A stretch of 64,000 bases of DNA from Vermamoeba vermiformis (Eukaryota > Tubulinea > Echinamoebida), in NCBI GenBank assembly GCA_045837725.1, contig JBEWZL010000221.1, positions 62,001 through 126,000 on the forward strand. Reading direction: 5' to 3'. The notes under the pieces were generated by a model. It did no database searches and was not told where the DNA came from. It was given only the letters and a program-made list of their open reading frames with translations. How positions within the stretch are numbered: the first letter of the stretch is position 1; every line of letters starts with the position of its first letter. Of the stretch, positions 1 through 11,537 are shown piece after piece. The translations under genes and the position numbers were made by a program.

Positions 1-3000
1 TTGGGAAGTTCACCATACATGTCGATGATTGCATTCAACAAATGAATCATTTGCGCTGACTTCTCTTCGTCCTCAATCTGCATGAATCGTTCACGAATCT
101 TATTTTCGTTTCGTATAATGTGTTCGTGTAAGTACGCGAGTGAGTTGAGTCGAACTTCGCTTGGCAGTTCAAGATCCATTTTCACTTTCGCTTGTGCTCG
201 CTCTTGTGGGTTCTAAGAATAAACTTATAAGTCACATTTGTTATCGAGAGAAGTTCTATTGTAAAACGATGTGTTTGGACGCGTCAAAATAAAATGAAAA
301 AAAATAAAAAATAAAAAATAAAAACACTGTTTCTCCTTACCAAAATGCTACGATAGAAGTCAGCAATCTTTGGTCTGTTTCGATTGAGGAAGTCGCTCAA
401 GTTCTCCATGTACGCTTCTTTGTTGTTCGTGGCCATGTTCGCAAGTGTTTGAAGCACTTTAGCAATCAGAACGAGTTGTCGTTGAGCCACTGGATTCGGT
501 GCTTCATGGAGAAGGCCGTAGTAGTGAGGAGCTGTCAGCGCAGGACCGATGTAACTACGAGGAGGCATGAAACATTAGACATTTCCTAATTTGGTAATAG
601 CACGCAGCCACTCACCGCAAGAACAAAAGACCGCCAATCGCTTTGAATACCGCGTCTTCATTACCAAATTTGTCCATGATAGTGTATGACATGCGAGCAA
701 AGATTTGACGGAATTCACTGAACGAAGAAGTCAGTCACGAGATTGGACCAATTAGCGTGAGGCAATTAACTTACTTTGGTACTTTGTCATCACCGTTCTT
801 GATCACTGTGAAAATCTTTTGACAAGCGAGAGCGAGTTGATAAACATTCTGATCAGTGTCAACACTCGCATCTTTGATCTTGTTCGGATCAACTTCCATT
901 TCAATCTGCAGCAACGATGCTCCTTTGTCATCGCTGTTCATTTTGTCTGCTTCTTTCATTGCCTTTGCTGCCACCGTGTTGAGTTCATTCACGACTGTTG
1001 AACATTAGTCAGTTATTACATTGACACTTTGACATTTGACATTTTGACACGTGTCAGTGGTATTAAAGTGTCACTCACCTCTTGCCAATGTGGACCACAA
1101 GTACTTTGTACCAACAAGTTTCGAGTAGTACTTGAACATCTTGCTGCCAATGCTGTTCAAACGGAAGATGGTGTTCTCGCTCGATGCTTTTCGTGCTTCT
1201 TCCGACACAAAGTACTGAAGCATTTCTGCACCTTGTTGCTTGTTTTGAGCCAAGAAGATCAAGTATTTTGCAACCTGAGTGAAACGGAGTCATTAGCGCA
1301 CGGTAGCTTAAATGAATCGATGTCGAACTTACAGCGTCTTGTTCAGTTGGTGCAGTGACTTCTGCGACAGCATCAACAAATGTTCGGTCACGACTCATCA
1401 AAACGTCTTCAAGTTGTCTACGCAAAGATGTATAATCAGTAAATGAACGATAATAAAATCAATTTGAGGTACTCACTGATAGTCATCCTTGGCGTTGATC
1501 TTGTATTTGAGTGTCAAATCAGTTTGATAAGCCACGGTCAAATAATCAGGCTCCACAACTTCGACGATCAATCCACCACGACGTTTTCGCCAGCGCATGA
1601 ACAGAATCAGCAGTACTGTGCCTGCAATCAGTGCCGATCCTCCAACTACAACTCCCGCAACCAGTCCTGCAACATCAATGGCTGCACTACAGTTTTCAGC
1701 CCATAGCTCGGGACTGCCGCATGTTGCTTGCGTTGTGCACGTGTTTGATTCTGAGCACCAGCCACAAAGATTCTTTGCGATACATTGAGAGCACGAGGTC
1801 AGTTGAGAGCAGTCTGTTTGGTGTTGTTTGTTAGCATTGTTGAGTGATGATAATGAGCCAAAGTGACTTACCAACGAAAGTGAACGGCACTGGTCCAGCA
1901 ATCGAAGTACTTTCGAACAACAATCTGAAGTTCAAACTGCTCTCGAAGATTACTTTTGGAGGTGTGCACATCAGTGACGATGAGTTGACAATCGTTGCGG
2001 ATACTTTTGGAACTCCTTCAAACTCGCAAAAGAACGAGTCTGAAACTGATCTCTTCTTTGTTGTGGTCGTTTCGTTTGACACCACTGAAGCAAGAGCAAC
2101 AAATGGATCGATGGAAGGGTTGACATCGATTGTCAGAGTGTCGTTGCCGAATAATGTTGCGTAGTTTGGAGAAACTGTCAGATCTGACAAAAAATATATT
2201 TGATTTAGCAAGTCATAACTTCAAATTAATAACAACAATAACACTCACCAATGCATTGTCGCAAAAAGAACTCTTCAGAGCCAGTGCATCGAGTTCGAGG
2301 ACCACACGACTTGGTTGTCAAGCACCAACCACAGTACGGTGAGTCTGACATGCATTGTGACTGACATCCTGATCCTGTCGAGAACGAGTTGCAGCCTAAA
2401 AGTAATTGCGTAAGATAATGCCATATGATAAGATCTCTATGCTCGCTTACTGAAGAAAGTGAAGTTGAGAGGAGTGTTTGGTGCAATGTCATCACCGTTC
2501 AATAACACACGCAACTGAACGTCACCAATCAAACGACGGCGAGAAGGCGTGACACAAGTCAAGATGTTTGCATTGACAGCATTAATGGTCGTGCTATCAG
2601 CAGGCTGATCATCGAACAAGCACGTGTACGAAAAGTCAGCACGGTTGAAGAACGGTCCGCCAGAAACAACGACTGTTTCACCTCCCTCAAAGTATCCGTA
2701 GTTTGGAGTGACGCTGTCGAGGGCTAGTTATGTGGTTAGTAATGCGTGATAGTGAAAACGAAATTTCAAGACGTACTTGGGCATTGAGTTTGAGTGATAT
2801 CACCAGCGTTACATTCGAATGCACAATACTGAGTGCACCAATTGCACCGAGTATTCGTTGGCGCCAAACACTCGTTACAGCCACTCGTGATTACGTTACA
2901 ATCTGTACGTGGAAAAGATTAGTACATCGATCATTTCGGAGGGGTCAATTTTCATCGTACCGTAAAAAGTGAAAGAGACTTGGTTTGTGTATACAAGTCC

Positions 3001-6000
3001 GTTGACTGAAATGTAGGCAGGAACGACGCCAACAGCAGCAGGAACAGTCATACAAGTGACACTGTTATCAGTGTAGTTCGCTGCAGGAACGGAGAGGTTG
3101 CCAAAGAAGCACTTGACACTGGTCAAACTGCTGACTTGCGAGAACGCGAACGAGCCACTTAACACTACCACTTCATCACCGAGTGTTGATGCACTCGATG
3201 GAGTTGCACTTATGATCGTTGGACACGTCGATGAGTTGCTCGATGTAGCTTGTGCTGCACACGTTGCACTGCCTTCGTGGAAGCACTGAAGGTTTGTGCC
3301 ACACCACGAGCATGTTGGTCTTAAATCAGAAGCACAGTCTGAACACGAAGTTGCAGAGCAGTCTTGAGACAAGCAATTAGCCAAGTGAAATTGAGAGGCA
3401 AAAAAGCACGTGCTTACCGTAGACGAGAATTGGTGCGTCAGGAGTCAATCGCTGGTAGCTTCCTCCGCCAATGTCAGCCCAAACACTCACTCTAGTCGTT
3501 CCAACGCTCAAGCTAGACTTAATAGGGCACGAAATGTACGTGCTGTTGGTGGGAGTTGCATCGGTCAAGTCTGAGAGTGCGACCGCTGTTCCAACGTTCC
3601 AAGCACACTTCAAGGTTGGCAGTGTCTGTCCATCGAACACAAACAAGCCACTAATGCGACTACATGAGAAATAGACATCAGTCTTGTGCTTTAGGCATAA
3701 GATTAACATAACTTACACAATGGTCGTGGCAAGATCGCCATAATAAACCGAGCTTGGGACCACGTTATTAATTGCTAATACAACATCATTAAAGCCTGCA
3801 TGATTACCGTTTAGTATTCATTATTACTTACCAGGACAAGTTCCAGTTGTTGAGCACGAAGCTGTTGCGTCAGCTTTGTAAATGCAAGAACGAATGCTGC
3901 CGAAGCAGAACGTGCAATCGTCACGAATAGTCACAGTGCCAAGTACATCAGTACATGTTGAGCAGTCTTGAGCGTACAATGTGCAATCTAGTGACGCAGG
4001 TTAGAACGTAAGAAAAAAGTGAATCACCAACAATTAAACATACCGTAGAAAATGAATCCAGATGTCGAGGTGTAAAGCTTGCCATTGGCATGAACGTCAA
4101 TAGTCGTTTTGATCTCTGCTTGACCACCCCGAAGTGTGTCCCATTGAGATCGAATGTCAGGCGTGCGACAACTGATCGATGTGCTGCTCACTCTTGTGGC
4201 TTGTGTCTCGAACTGACCATCGAACACACATGTGTAATTCGCATTTGGAACGACTGTAGGTGAGATCGTCAAAGTGATCAGCTTGTCTACACAAAGAGAT
4301 TAGTCATTGATGTTGAGCGATGATGCGTCGAACTTACTTCCTCGAATGGATGCACCAAGTGAAGAAAGTGATGTCACAGCTGAACAAGAGTGATTAGACA
4401 ATAGTATAATACGACACTGTGCGACTTACCAGGACAAGATCTCGTCCATGCATTGGCATCACATCGCTGAATCGATCCACAAGTCGAGTTTGTCAAACAC
4501 AAACCACATTCTGTTTCGGTGAAGCATGAAGCACAATCTGAACTTGCTGAGCATTCTGCGCTCGCATATAAATGTTAATTCAAACCACTAAATAACGAAG
4601 ATGTATATACGTACGATAGTAAGTGAATGAAGCAGAGTTTGTCGTCCACCAAGTGTTCTTCCAACGAATACGGAGATTCTTTGAGCCAGGTCCACTGCTC
4701 TTGGGACTAACACACTGCAAGCTTTGGAACTGAAGGTTGTTGACTAGAGTCACTGTTGATTCGTCCCACACGCAGCGGAAGTCAGCGGCATTGAGCAAAT
4801 CACCGGAGCTGTTTCCGAATGTACTTGTTACGTTGACTAATGTGTTGCCATCAATGGAGCCTCTAGCGGGGTCAAGTTTTTGAATTACTAATAAATAGCG
4901 TCAGACTGACAAGCCTATTAACATGACAGTAGGAGTGACTTACCAGGGCAAACGTAGAAGCGAGTATCTTGATACCATTGGTCAGGTTGAGAGCACTCTT
5001 GCGAAAGGGTGCAATTTCGCTCTTGGTTACAAAAACCGCAATAAATAGAGTCCTCAGAGCACGTCAAACAATCATAAATGGAACAACCTGAGTGAAATTT
5101 CGTTAGAAATCTACGCGGATAAAACTCGACTGTGCACAACAAAACTTACTCGTGATTTGCAATTTGTACACTGCATCGCCAGATCCACTCTTGGTTGACC
5201 AATACATCCAATTATTTGCCACGTCGAAGTAAGTAAAACCGAAAGGCTTAGCAACAATATCAGCTAAATAGACATTATTAATACGTTAGATTCTTCTTAG
5301 TATTTCGTGAATTGCATACCTGTTTGGCCAAAGTACTGCCAAGTTTGAGTCAGTCTTGTGATCGCTGATTGTGAGGTAGTTTTGTCTTGAGCGCCCATAA
5401 AAACGACGTCATTAATAGCATCTGATTGGATGACATTAGCATTAACTCGCGAATGTTCTTTTTCGTTGCTTACCATAACCAATCGCTGACACGCTGACAC
5501 CAGTCTCGAAGTACAACTGTCTGCTGAGCAAATTGGCATCGACCTATATCGTTATGAGCGCTATTGTTCAGATAGATGTTGCTTGTAACTAACTTACCTC
5601 GACAGCAGATCCAACACTGTCACCGACCAAAAAGGAATTTCGACGAGGGTTATTCACGACAACGGTGATCTATTGCTTTAATTAGTCGCTTTCCATACTA
5701 TATTGTAATTCACCGCAGTACTTACAGGATAGTTTCTTTCTGTAACGATAGCTGCATTTGATCCAACTTTGATTCCAACAGCCCCGACAGTTCCACGAGT
5801 CGGTGTATCGCGGGAACCACCGAAAAAGATCTATAATAACATATATTAACATCGTTCTGGTCATTAACAATGGATTTTAAGCTACATAAGGTAAAGAAAA
5901 TGAGTTACAATGAGCACCAAAAAAAAAAGTGTCACAAATGTCATAAGTGCTATAATTAGCCTAATTTCATCGATTCAATTGGGAACAAAGTAATGTTGAG

Positions 6001-6949
6001 CTTAATAGTTTACGTAGTTTACTTACGGTGTTCGTCGCGATGTCGATATCAATCGAAATAAATCTATTGGTGAGGAAAATTGTTGCAGGGGAAACGATTC
6101 CTTTGCCGATAGAATTTACGGCTCCAGAAACACCTGAATAGGCGACGATATCACCTGAAGAAGCGATATAAATCGTATCCGATTGTGGTGAATAAGCGCA
6201 ATCCTAAAAAAATGGGATTAAGTTTAGGCGAATTATACGGTAATATCATAGTAATTTACTTACAGCATAAGTGCCAACGTACTGATTGAAACAAAAGCCG
6301 CAGCTAAAGCTTCCCAAATCAGTTGTTCCACCGCTTGGGTTAGATAACGAGAATCGATACACATTTTGGTTCATGCAAAAGAAACCTAATGTAGATTGAT
6401 GAGTACAAACGTATTAAAAATAATTGGGAAATAATTGTTTCAATTTGCACGAGATTTCCTTTTCGATCCCAATTTTCCTACCGTAGTTTTTCGCTGGGGC
6501 TACCATAATTGCTCTTACTGCTGAAGATGCTGTGTATATTTTCTGTGCCGAAGCTACGTTATCGGGAGCATCAGTTAGCTGTTAAAATAACAATTAGTTC
6601 ACTTTTCGAACGGACCGTTTCTAGATGTGGACAAAATCTCGTGTCCACTTTCGCAAAGTTTTATCTTATATGTCATTCGTACTCGATAAATAGCGTTGTT
6701 GCCTCCCCAAAAAAAGATATTTTGTCCACTTGTCGGATCTGTGTAGTTTACGAAAGCCGTTAATCCAGCCATTCCTCCAATTGTTATAGGCGAGCCGATT
6801 TGCTACAATAACATAAGTTTAAAGGCCAAAATCATATAGCTCTTGTTTGAACGTACCACCATGCCTCGATCTAAAATTGTTTGACACGAAACGAAAGCGA
6901 GCCAATAGGCCAAGCAAAGCACCGATACTAACGCGTACTTTGCCCCCAT
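1..6949 (-). CDS. Plexin-like receptor RasGAP: propeller-(PSI-IPT)n-TM-RasGAP (C-terminus beyond window)
   Basis: Single-pass receptor predicted to switch off Ras-type GTPases at the plasma membrane. The start ATG (6947-6949) opens a signal peptide (MGAKYALVSVLCLAYWLAFV, then SC). Exons from about 6800 to 5160 encode a Gly/Ser-rich repeat region with strands such as FFWGGNNAIYR and IYIASSGDIVAYSG, most likely a beta-propeller. Then come about seven Cys-rich PSI modules (for example CLTCSEDSIYCGFCNQERNC near 5060) alternating with about six IPT/TIG modules down to 1790. One membrane span (about 1690-1590, VAGLVAGVVVGGSALIAGTV) is followed by RWRKRRGG. The cytoplasmic part is a canonical RasGAP domain: the arginine-finger segment NTIFRLNSIGSKMF (near 1170) and the FLRxxxPA motif LFLRYIGPALTAP (near 640-530). 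Introns are mostly 45-80 bp. The frame is still open at base 1. Domain calls are by eye; the propeller call is the weakest. Confidence 0.85.
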
Positions 6950-7849
6950 TAATAATCGCTTAATATTCCGAGCTCTGTTTTACAATGCAAAATCTAATCG
7001 TTAATTGTTTGCAACGATTTTTCCACGCTTTTACTGAACACATGTCACCAATGTGCACGTGCGATTCGTTTTAAAATTGAAGGGATTGAACCTCGATAAG
7101 ATTACTGTAAATATATTTGCCAATATGCCGCACTGATGTCGTTCTAGCTGGTCATAATTACGGCTATTAGATCTACTCGAAAGATCGTTCGAAAAGGAAT
7201 ACCATGTTAATCAGTCGCACTTGAATAGTATTCTAATGATATACGTACACTAGCGAGACGTTAAGAATCATAACGAGCCGTAACCGTTCCAGTTCGAGTG
7301 GCTCGGAAGTTTGTTGTTACGTGTGGTTGTGCACAGAATTGATTCAGATTCTTTCTTTTCGTCTCGAGAGCGATTGCACAAGCTCGACGTCATTTTAATT
7401 GGCCAGTATTATGCTGCGTGCCTCTGCTTCGTGCTGCAGCACGCTCTTTTTTGCAGCGGTAAGCGAACAAACTAGTAAAATCAACAAAATTAGTTTGGTT
7501 ATAATTTATAATAGAGTTTTCCTAAATAATAAAGGGTCGTAGAACCCTTAGAATACCCAAATTTCTGTTAGTGTGAATAATAATAATTTCTAAAAAAAAA
7601 TTAAATTACCTTCTCCACCCTTTACGTTAAAGATCAAGCGACGCGCATTATATTAATATTAATGTTAATATGCTTGGCCAATATCTTTATTTTGGAAATT
7701 TTATAATGTTAATCTGGCGGTTTCGTTCCTTTTGTATTTAATCCCTTTCCTTAAGTCCTTAAAGTGTTTTGCTATAATACTGCTTTACTTTGCAGCTGTT
7801 TATTGGTTTGTATTGCCTTCAAAGCAAAATATAATGACAATAATTTGTC
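6950..7849. other. Intergenic region upstream of the receptor RasGAP
   Basis: About 900 bp between the receptor start and the 3' end of the next minus-strand gene. It should hold the receptor promoter. I see no convincing gene. A perfect GTGCTGCAGCAC palindrome lies near 7431, and the stretch 7500-7850 is very AT-rich. A short plus-strand reading from about 7410 ends in a donor-like GTAAGC, but I found no credible second exon. Confidence 0.5.
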
Positions 7850-8255
7850 TTACTGCTGCATAACGTTTGTATTGTTCGCAGCATTGTTATTATTCGTGTT
7901 ATTAGCATTACTATTGGTATTTTGATTTAATTCTGTGACGTGGTTCACATCCCAGTCCATCAACGCGATTGCCAGGCAATAACCGTGGCCGAAGTTGTGT
8001 TTAGAGTCGTTAATCATCGTCTTCATGCTATCTTTAGTGACTAAGATACTATTTTGATCGATCCAATTGTCGGCGACTGAATATTTTTCTTTGTAATAGG
8101 GCATTGACTCCTGATGCGGCCCATCCACTTCTACAATCAACAAGTTTTCGCCTTTTTTCAGTCGGTCTTGCAATTTTTTAAATCTTGGTGCTTTCTTGAC
8201 TAATTCTACGAATACTGGTAAGTAGATCTGCTTTCTAGACGAGATGTAGTCCAGA
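7850..8255 (-). pseudogene. 3' half of a conserved protein gene interrupted by a transposon
   Basis: Carries the C-terminal part of a conserved protein of unknown function. The segment LDYISSRKQIYLPVFVELVK, followed by LLIVEVDGPHQESMPYY and HNFGHGYCLAIALMDWDV, is the recognisable core; an Asn-rich tail of low complexity ends at 7850. I recall relatives of this family in protists and large DNA viruses of protists, but no function is known to me. On this side the frame meets a stop just inside the element at 8256, so this half has no start of its own. The 5' half lies at 10825-11245, and removing the element with one copy of its GA target duplication rejoins the halves in frame. Confidence 0.75.
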
Positions 8256-9338
8256 CACTGTGGTTAAAACACAATGTTTTTTAAAAAAAACAATGTTCGT
8301 AATAAAAAACCAGTGTTTATTTTAGTACATGATGTGTTATTCAAATCCGTACAAAGTAAAAAAATTTTGCCGTAGTTCAGCACCGCCATATTGATTTTCA
8401 GAAAATGAGCGCAGACGAGGAGACGACATGGAAACGCACGGAAGGGACAAAGGCATGTCAATTGCAATAACGGCAATGCGTTAGGATTTGTGCCCCAAGT
8501 TTTTGTATGAATAATTATCGATTAGTATTTTTTTCGTAAAAAAATAACAACACCGCATAGTCAATACGAAGATAAATGAAAAGGGAAAGATCGTCTAAGT
8601 AAATTCCAAACAACCTTCATAGCTCAAGATAAATGAGAAGCAACTATAAAGAAAATAATAACGAAAAATAAAACGTCGTGAATATTTTTAATCTGCGATT
8701 TCTCGCTCAGGTTGAGTGAAGCCAACCAGGCTCCTGGAACATACATGCCAAAAATATCGTACCTTCCAAAAGCAAAAGCGTTAAGCAACAGCAGCCGGCG
8801 AGTAAAACTACTCTCATCTGAGAAGACCCACGAGTGTGCGCTATCCCTATCAAAAACCCCATCGCATTCCACGCCCACCACGCACCCCCAGCAAACGGCC
8901 ACCCACCAGTCCAACCAACCCCAGCGGGGATCGGTGGCCCGCGGGACCAGGCCGGTATGGGGGTAAAGCCAGATAATTAGAATACGCACCTAGTTTTGCT
9001 CCGTACACAGACATGATCGGCAGACGCGCGTCATACGACCGCATTGGGAGTTCCTGTGAGCGAAATTCACTTTTTTACTTTGGCTAATGACGGCCATTTG
9101 ACTCGACGACCGTGAGAAGAATGGACGATGAGCCAATGCTGAAAACGACGATGTCGATGTGTTTTATTGATAACACTTTAAGCGAGTCGCCACAGTTTCG
9201 CCCAAGCCTGGTACAGAGTGACCAAGTCATGGTTCTCCTCAACCACCCAGCCCTCCTCACCGTACACGTGCGACAACGCTAAAGGCCACTCAATCGTCAT
9301 CTCCCAGCACTGGAAATCGCAATGGTGTTGCCAACACT

Positions 9339-9517
9339 GTGCAACCTGCTGCCTCGAACACTAATCAACGGTTCACATCAAAATCCAAGTCTCCTCGTGG
9401 TCCAAACAACAACACGCCTCCCGATTCACCACGAACGAATGAGAAGCCATCGACGGAGCCAAAAAGAAAGCAACAGGGTAAAGCCAAGTCACTTCCATCT
9501 GAAGAGCCAACCACAGT
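9339..9517 (+). other. Ser/Pro/Asn-rich reading frame inside the transposon
   Basis: An open plus-strand stretch of low complexity (for example SKSKSPRGPNNNTPPDSPRT, followed later by basic KRKQQGK) ends at a donor-like GTAAGTGAAAAG near 9517. It may be the N-terminal disordered part of the gene carried by the element. I could not link it with certainty to the downstream exons, and the 400 bp that follow hold no clear coding region. Confidence 0.3.
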
Positions 9518-10004
9518 AAGTGAAAAGATAATGACGAATAAAATATCAGGAATGCGTCGAGAAATTGATTTTTGCGCGACAGCGCTAGAAATCGTTTGAT
9601 ATTACAAACACCAAGAGTTCGAGGTGTAGCGATAAATATTTACACCTCCTTCAACTGGCTCCACTTAATTTAATTGGTCCTACACCTTGCGGTGCGTGGT
9701 ATTATCTTTAACGCATTTATGACTTAGGGCCTGTCTTTCTGGCTGCGCTTTCAAGGTAAAACTTCGTCAAAATATTTAATCATTTAAGAGCATTCTTATG
9801 CTGACAACAGACACATTATGATTTTTCGAGGAGGAGATGAGTTTTTTCCGTTGCTGCACCATACGTTGATCGAAACACCCGCTTTTATGCTGTAAGTTAG
9901 CCTGCTTAATGATATGAAATAGTAATCTCTGCTAGACGGCGATCGATCTATCATTCGCTTCAGAAACCGTTTTGACGCCTGAAAGGCTTCAGCGACGCTT
10001 TCAC

Positions 10005-10590
10005 GTATGTATTACGCTGCTATTCAAACTAAGACTCACCAAGAATCAGATGTTCCTGTGCATGCTCTCCGCTTACGCGTTCAAAAACGCTCCGAAGAAA
10101 TTTATACCTCTATTGAAGAGCACTTTCGCAATTGATTACCTGTGAGTTACCATCAATTTCACTGCCACTTTCTAACGATAACAGGATTTGACTCGCGATG
10201 CCTTAATTGCTGCCATATCAGAACTGCCCTTTGCGACAATCCGAGAGAGTTGCTACAAGTTCGTTCACAATGCAGCATCGATGTTCGATCTTCAAGTGAT
10301 GCCTTCATTCACCTTGATGAACGCACGCTCGGGAGCGATTGAAGAAGTTCAACCGTCGCAGAACGATTATGAAAAAACATTGATGCATATTGGTGTCAAT
10401 CTGCTTGCTCCTGAAGACGCGCACAACGCTGCATATCCGATGACAGAAGCGTTATTTCAAGTAATGCACAATTATTAGAACTGATTAACTAATTAGTTCG
10501 TAGAGAGTTGTCCTGTTAAAAGAGAGTGCTGTTTCTTCGACAAAACAGTTCCGTGAGCTCTTCAACGATGTTTCCGCTCTTTTTAACTAA
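10005..10590 (+). pseudogene. Decayed gene carried by the transposon, C-terminal exons
   Basis: The best exon starts at 10185 with DLTRDALIAAISELPFATIR, then ESCYKFVHNAASMFDLQ. An intron follows from about 10460, and a last exon (about 10502-10590) ends QFRELFNDVSALFN and TAA. The preceding exon is in phase (reading ...SEEIYTSIEEHF) but has an in-frame TGA just before its GTGAGT donor, so the gene looks broken. The helical C-terminus could belong to a transposase, but no catalytic motif is visible and I do not name it. Confidence 0.35.
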
Positions 10591-10824
10591 CGACCAGCTG
10601 CTGGCATGTTTCTAACTCTTCTTTAATTATAATTTTTAAATATCATTGAGAACTATTAATAATTATTAATATAAGAAAAATAATAACAAACGCTTGTAAT
10701 AATATCTATTGTATTTTTAAACACTGTTTATTAAAACGTTGTTTCCAATAAACACAAGTTTTTTAAACACAGTTTTCCTGGCAGGATTTTTCATTCGAAA
10801 AACAGCGTGTTTTACACCACAGTG

Positions 10825-11245
10825 GATGCGCTCCGCCTTTCTCTTTCAAAGCGAACTTGCATTTGTGGCGGTGGTGCATTCCAACAGGGTAACGAACAGG
10901 CTCTGCGTTCTTCATTCCTGCTTCTCGCCACTTCCAATAAGCGTCGTTTGGCTCGCCATCCGCGTTCAAATGTTTTTCGGCGGGCCATTCCCAAACAATA
11001 ACTCGATGGCGGAACGAAAATGGAATAGAGACCTTTGGCACTTCTTCGTAGACCTTGCTAAATTGCCAAATATTCTCCATCAGCCTTCCTTCTTCGTCTT
11101 TCAAGACATACGGACCGAGATCGCCCCACGCACTGGATTTCGTCAAACATATTATTCTGGTGAACCCTGGGTACTCAGGATACTCCATTTTTTTCTCTTT
11201 ATTATACCAACATCTTCCGACTCTTATTTGGCCTCTTGTGGTCAT
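10825..11245 (-). pseudogene. 5' half of the conserved protein gene interrupted by a transposon
   Basis: Starts at ATG 11243-11245 (MTTRGQIRVGRCWYNKEKKM) and continues with EYPEYPGFTRIICLTKSSAW, LMENIWQFSKVYEEVPKVSI and YPVGMHHRHKCKF. Coding sense holds up to GGAH at 10825, where the element begins; beyond that the frame reads about 20 unrelated residues and stops at 10763. The 3' half is at 7850-8255. The rejoined protein would be about 275 residues, the length I recall for this family. The interruption is clean, with no other break in either half, so the insertion appears recent. Function unknown. Family recognition is from memory. Confidence 0.75.
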
Positions 11246-11537
11246 CTTGTTCGTTTTGTAAACTCGACTGGAGACCCAAGAATTCTGTGATTTTATGTGG
11301 AACTGTCGGCAACTTTTCCCGACAAGTTTTTTAAAATAAAATCATGTTAATGAAGAGTATTTTTAGCTGAATTAGCTAGTTCAGTCGGCTTTCCAGAGAT
11401 TGAAGTTGAACAGGCAAACAAAGACCTGCATCCGCTCGCACGTAACTTCGGCGAATAAAACGAAATAATTCAAAATTAATAATATTACTATAATATATTA
11501 CTATAATATAAGCCATTCTGGATTCTTTAATTTACAT

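Larger units (their letters stand above)
8256..10824. mobile_element. 2.57 kb DNA transposon with CACTG ends and 2-bp GA target duplication
   Basis: The left end reads CACTGTGGTTAAAACAC. The right end, read on the minus strand, starts CACTGTGGTGTAAAACAC, so the terminal inverted repeat is about 17-18 bp with one indel. The dinucleotide GA flanks both ends (8254-8255 and 10825-10826) and sits inside an otherwise contiguous reading frame, which fixes the boundaries. Both ends carry AT-rich subterminal repeats around ACACTGTTT. CACTG ends with a 2-bp duplication recall the CACTA/Mirage/Chapaev group, but the class is not proven. The interior holds a GC-rich patch (about 8860-8970) and decayed plus-strand exons. 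I could not identify a catalytic DDE domain, so the copy may be non-autonomous. Confidence 0.85.

Noticed and set aside
6701-6725. CCTCCCC-A7 near the receptor start as a third copy of the sedolisin promoter element
   Set aside because: It lacks the GGGAGG arm and lies in receptor coding sequence.
7410-7457. Possible plus-strand first exon beginning MLRASASCC and ending at a GTAAGC donor
   Set aside because: No downstream exon in a compatible frame before the AT-rich stretch at 7500-7850.
10130-10145. Reassigned TGA codon in the transposon gene
   Set aside because: TGA ends other genes here, for example at 19718-19720, so decay of the transposon gene is simpler.
10739-11290. Long plus-strand open frame of 183 codons
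   Set aside because: It is antisense to the conserved minus-strand protein at 10825-11245, whose motifs are recognisable; the plus-strand translation has none.
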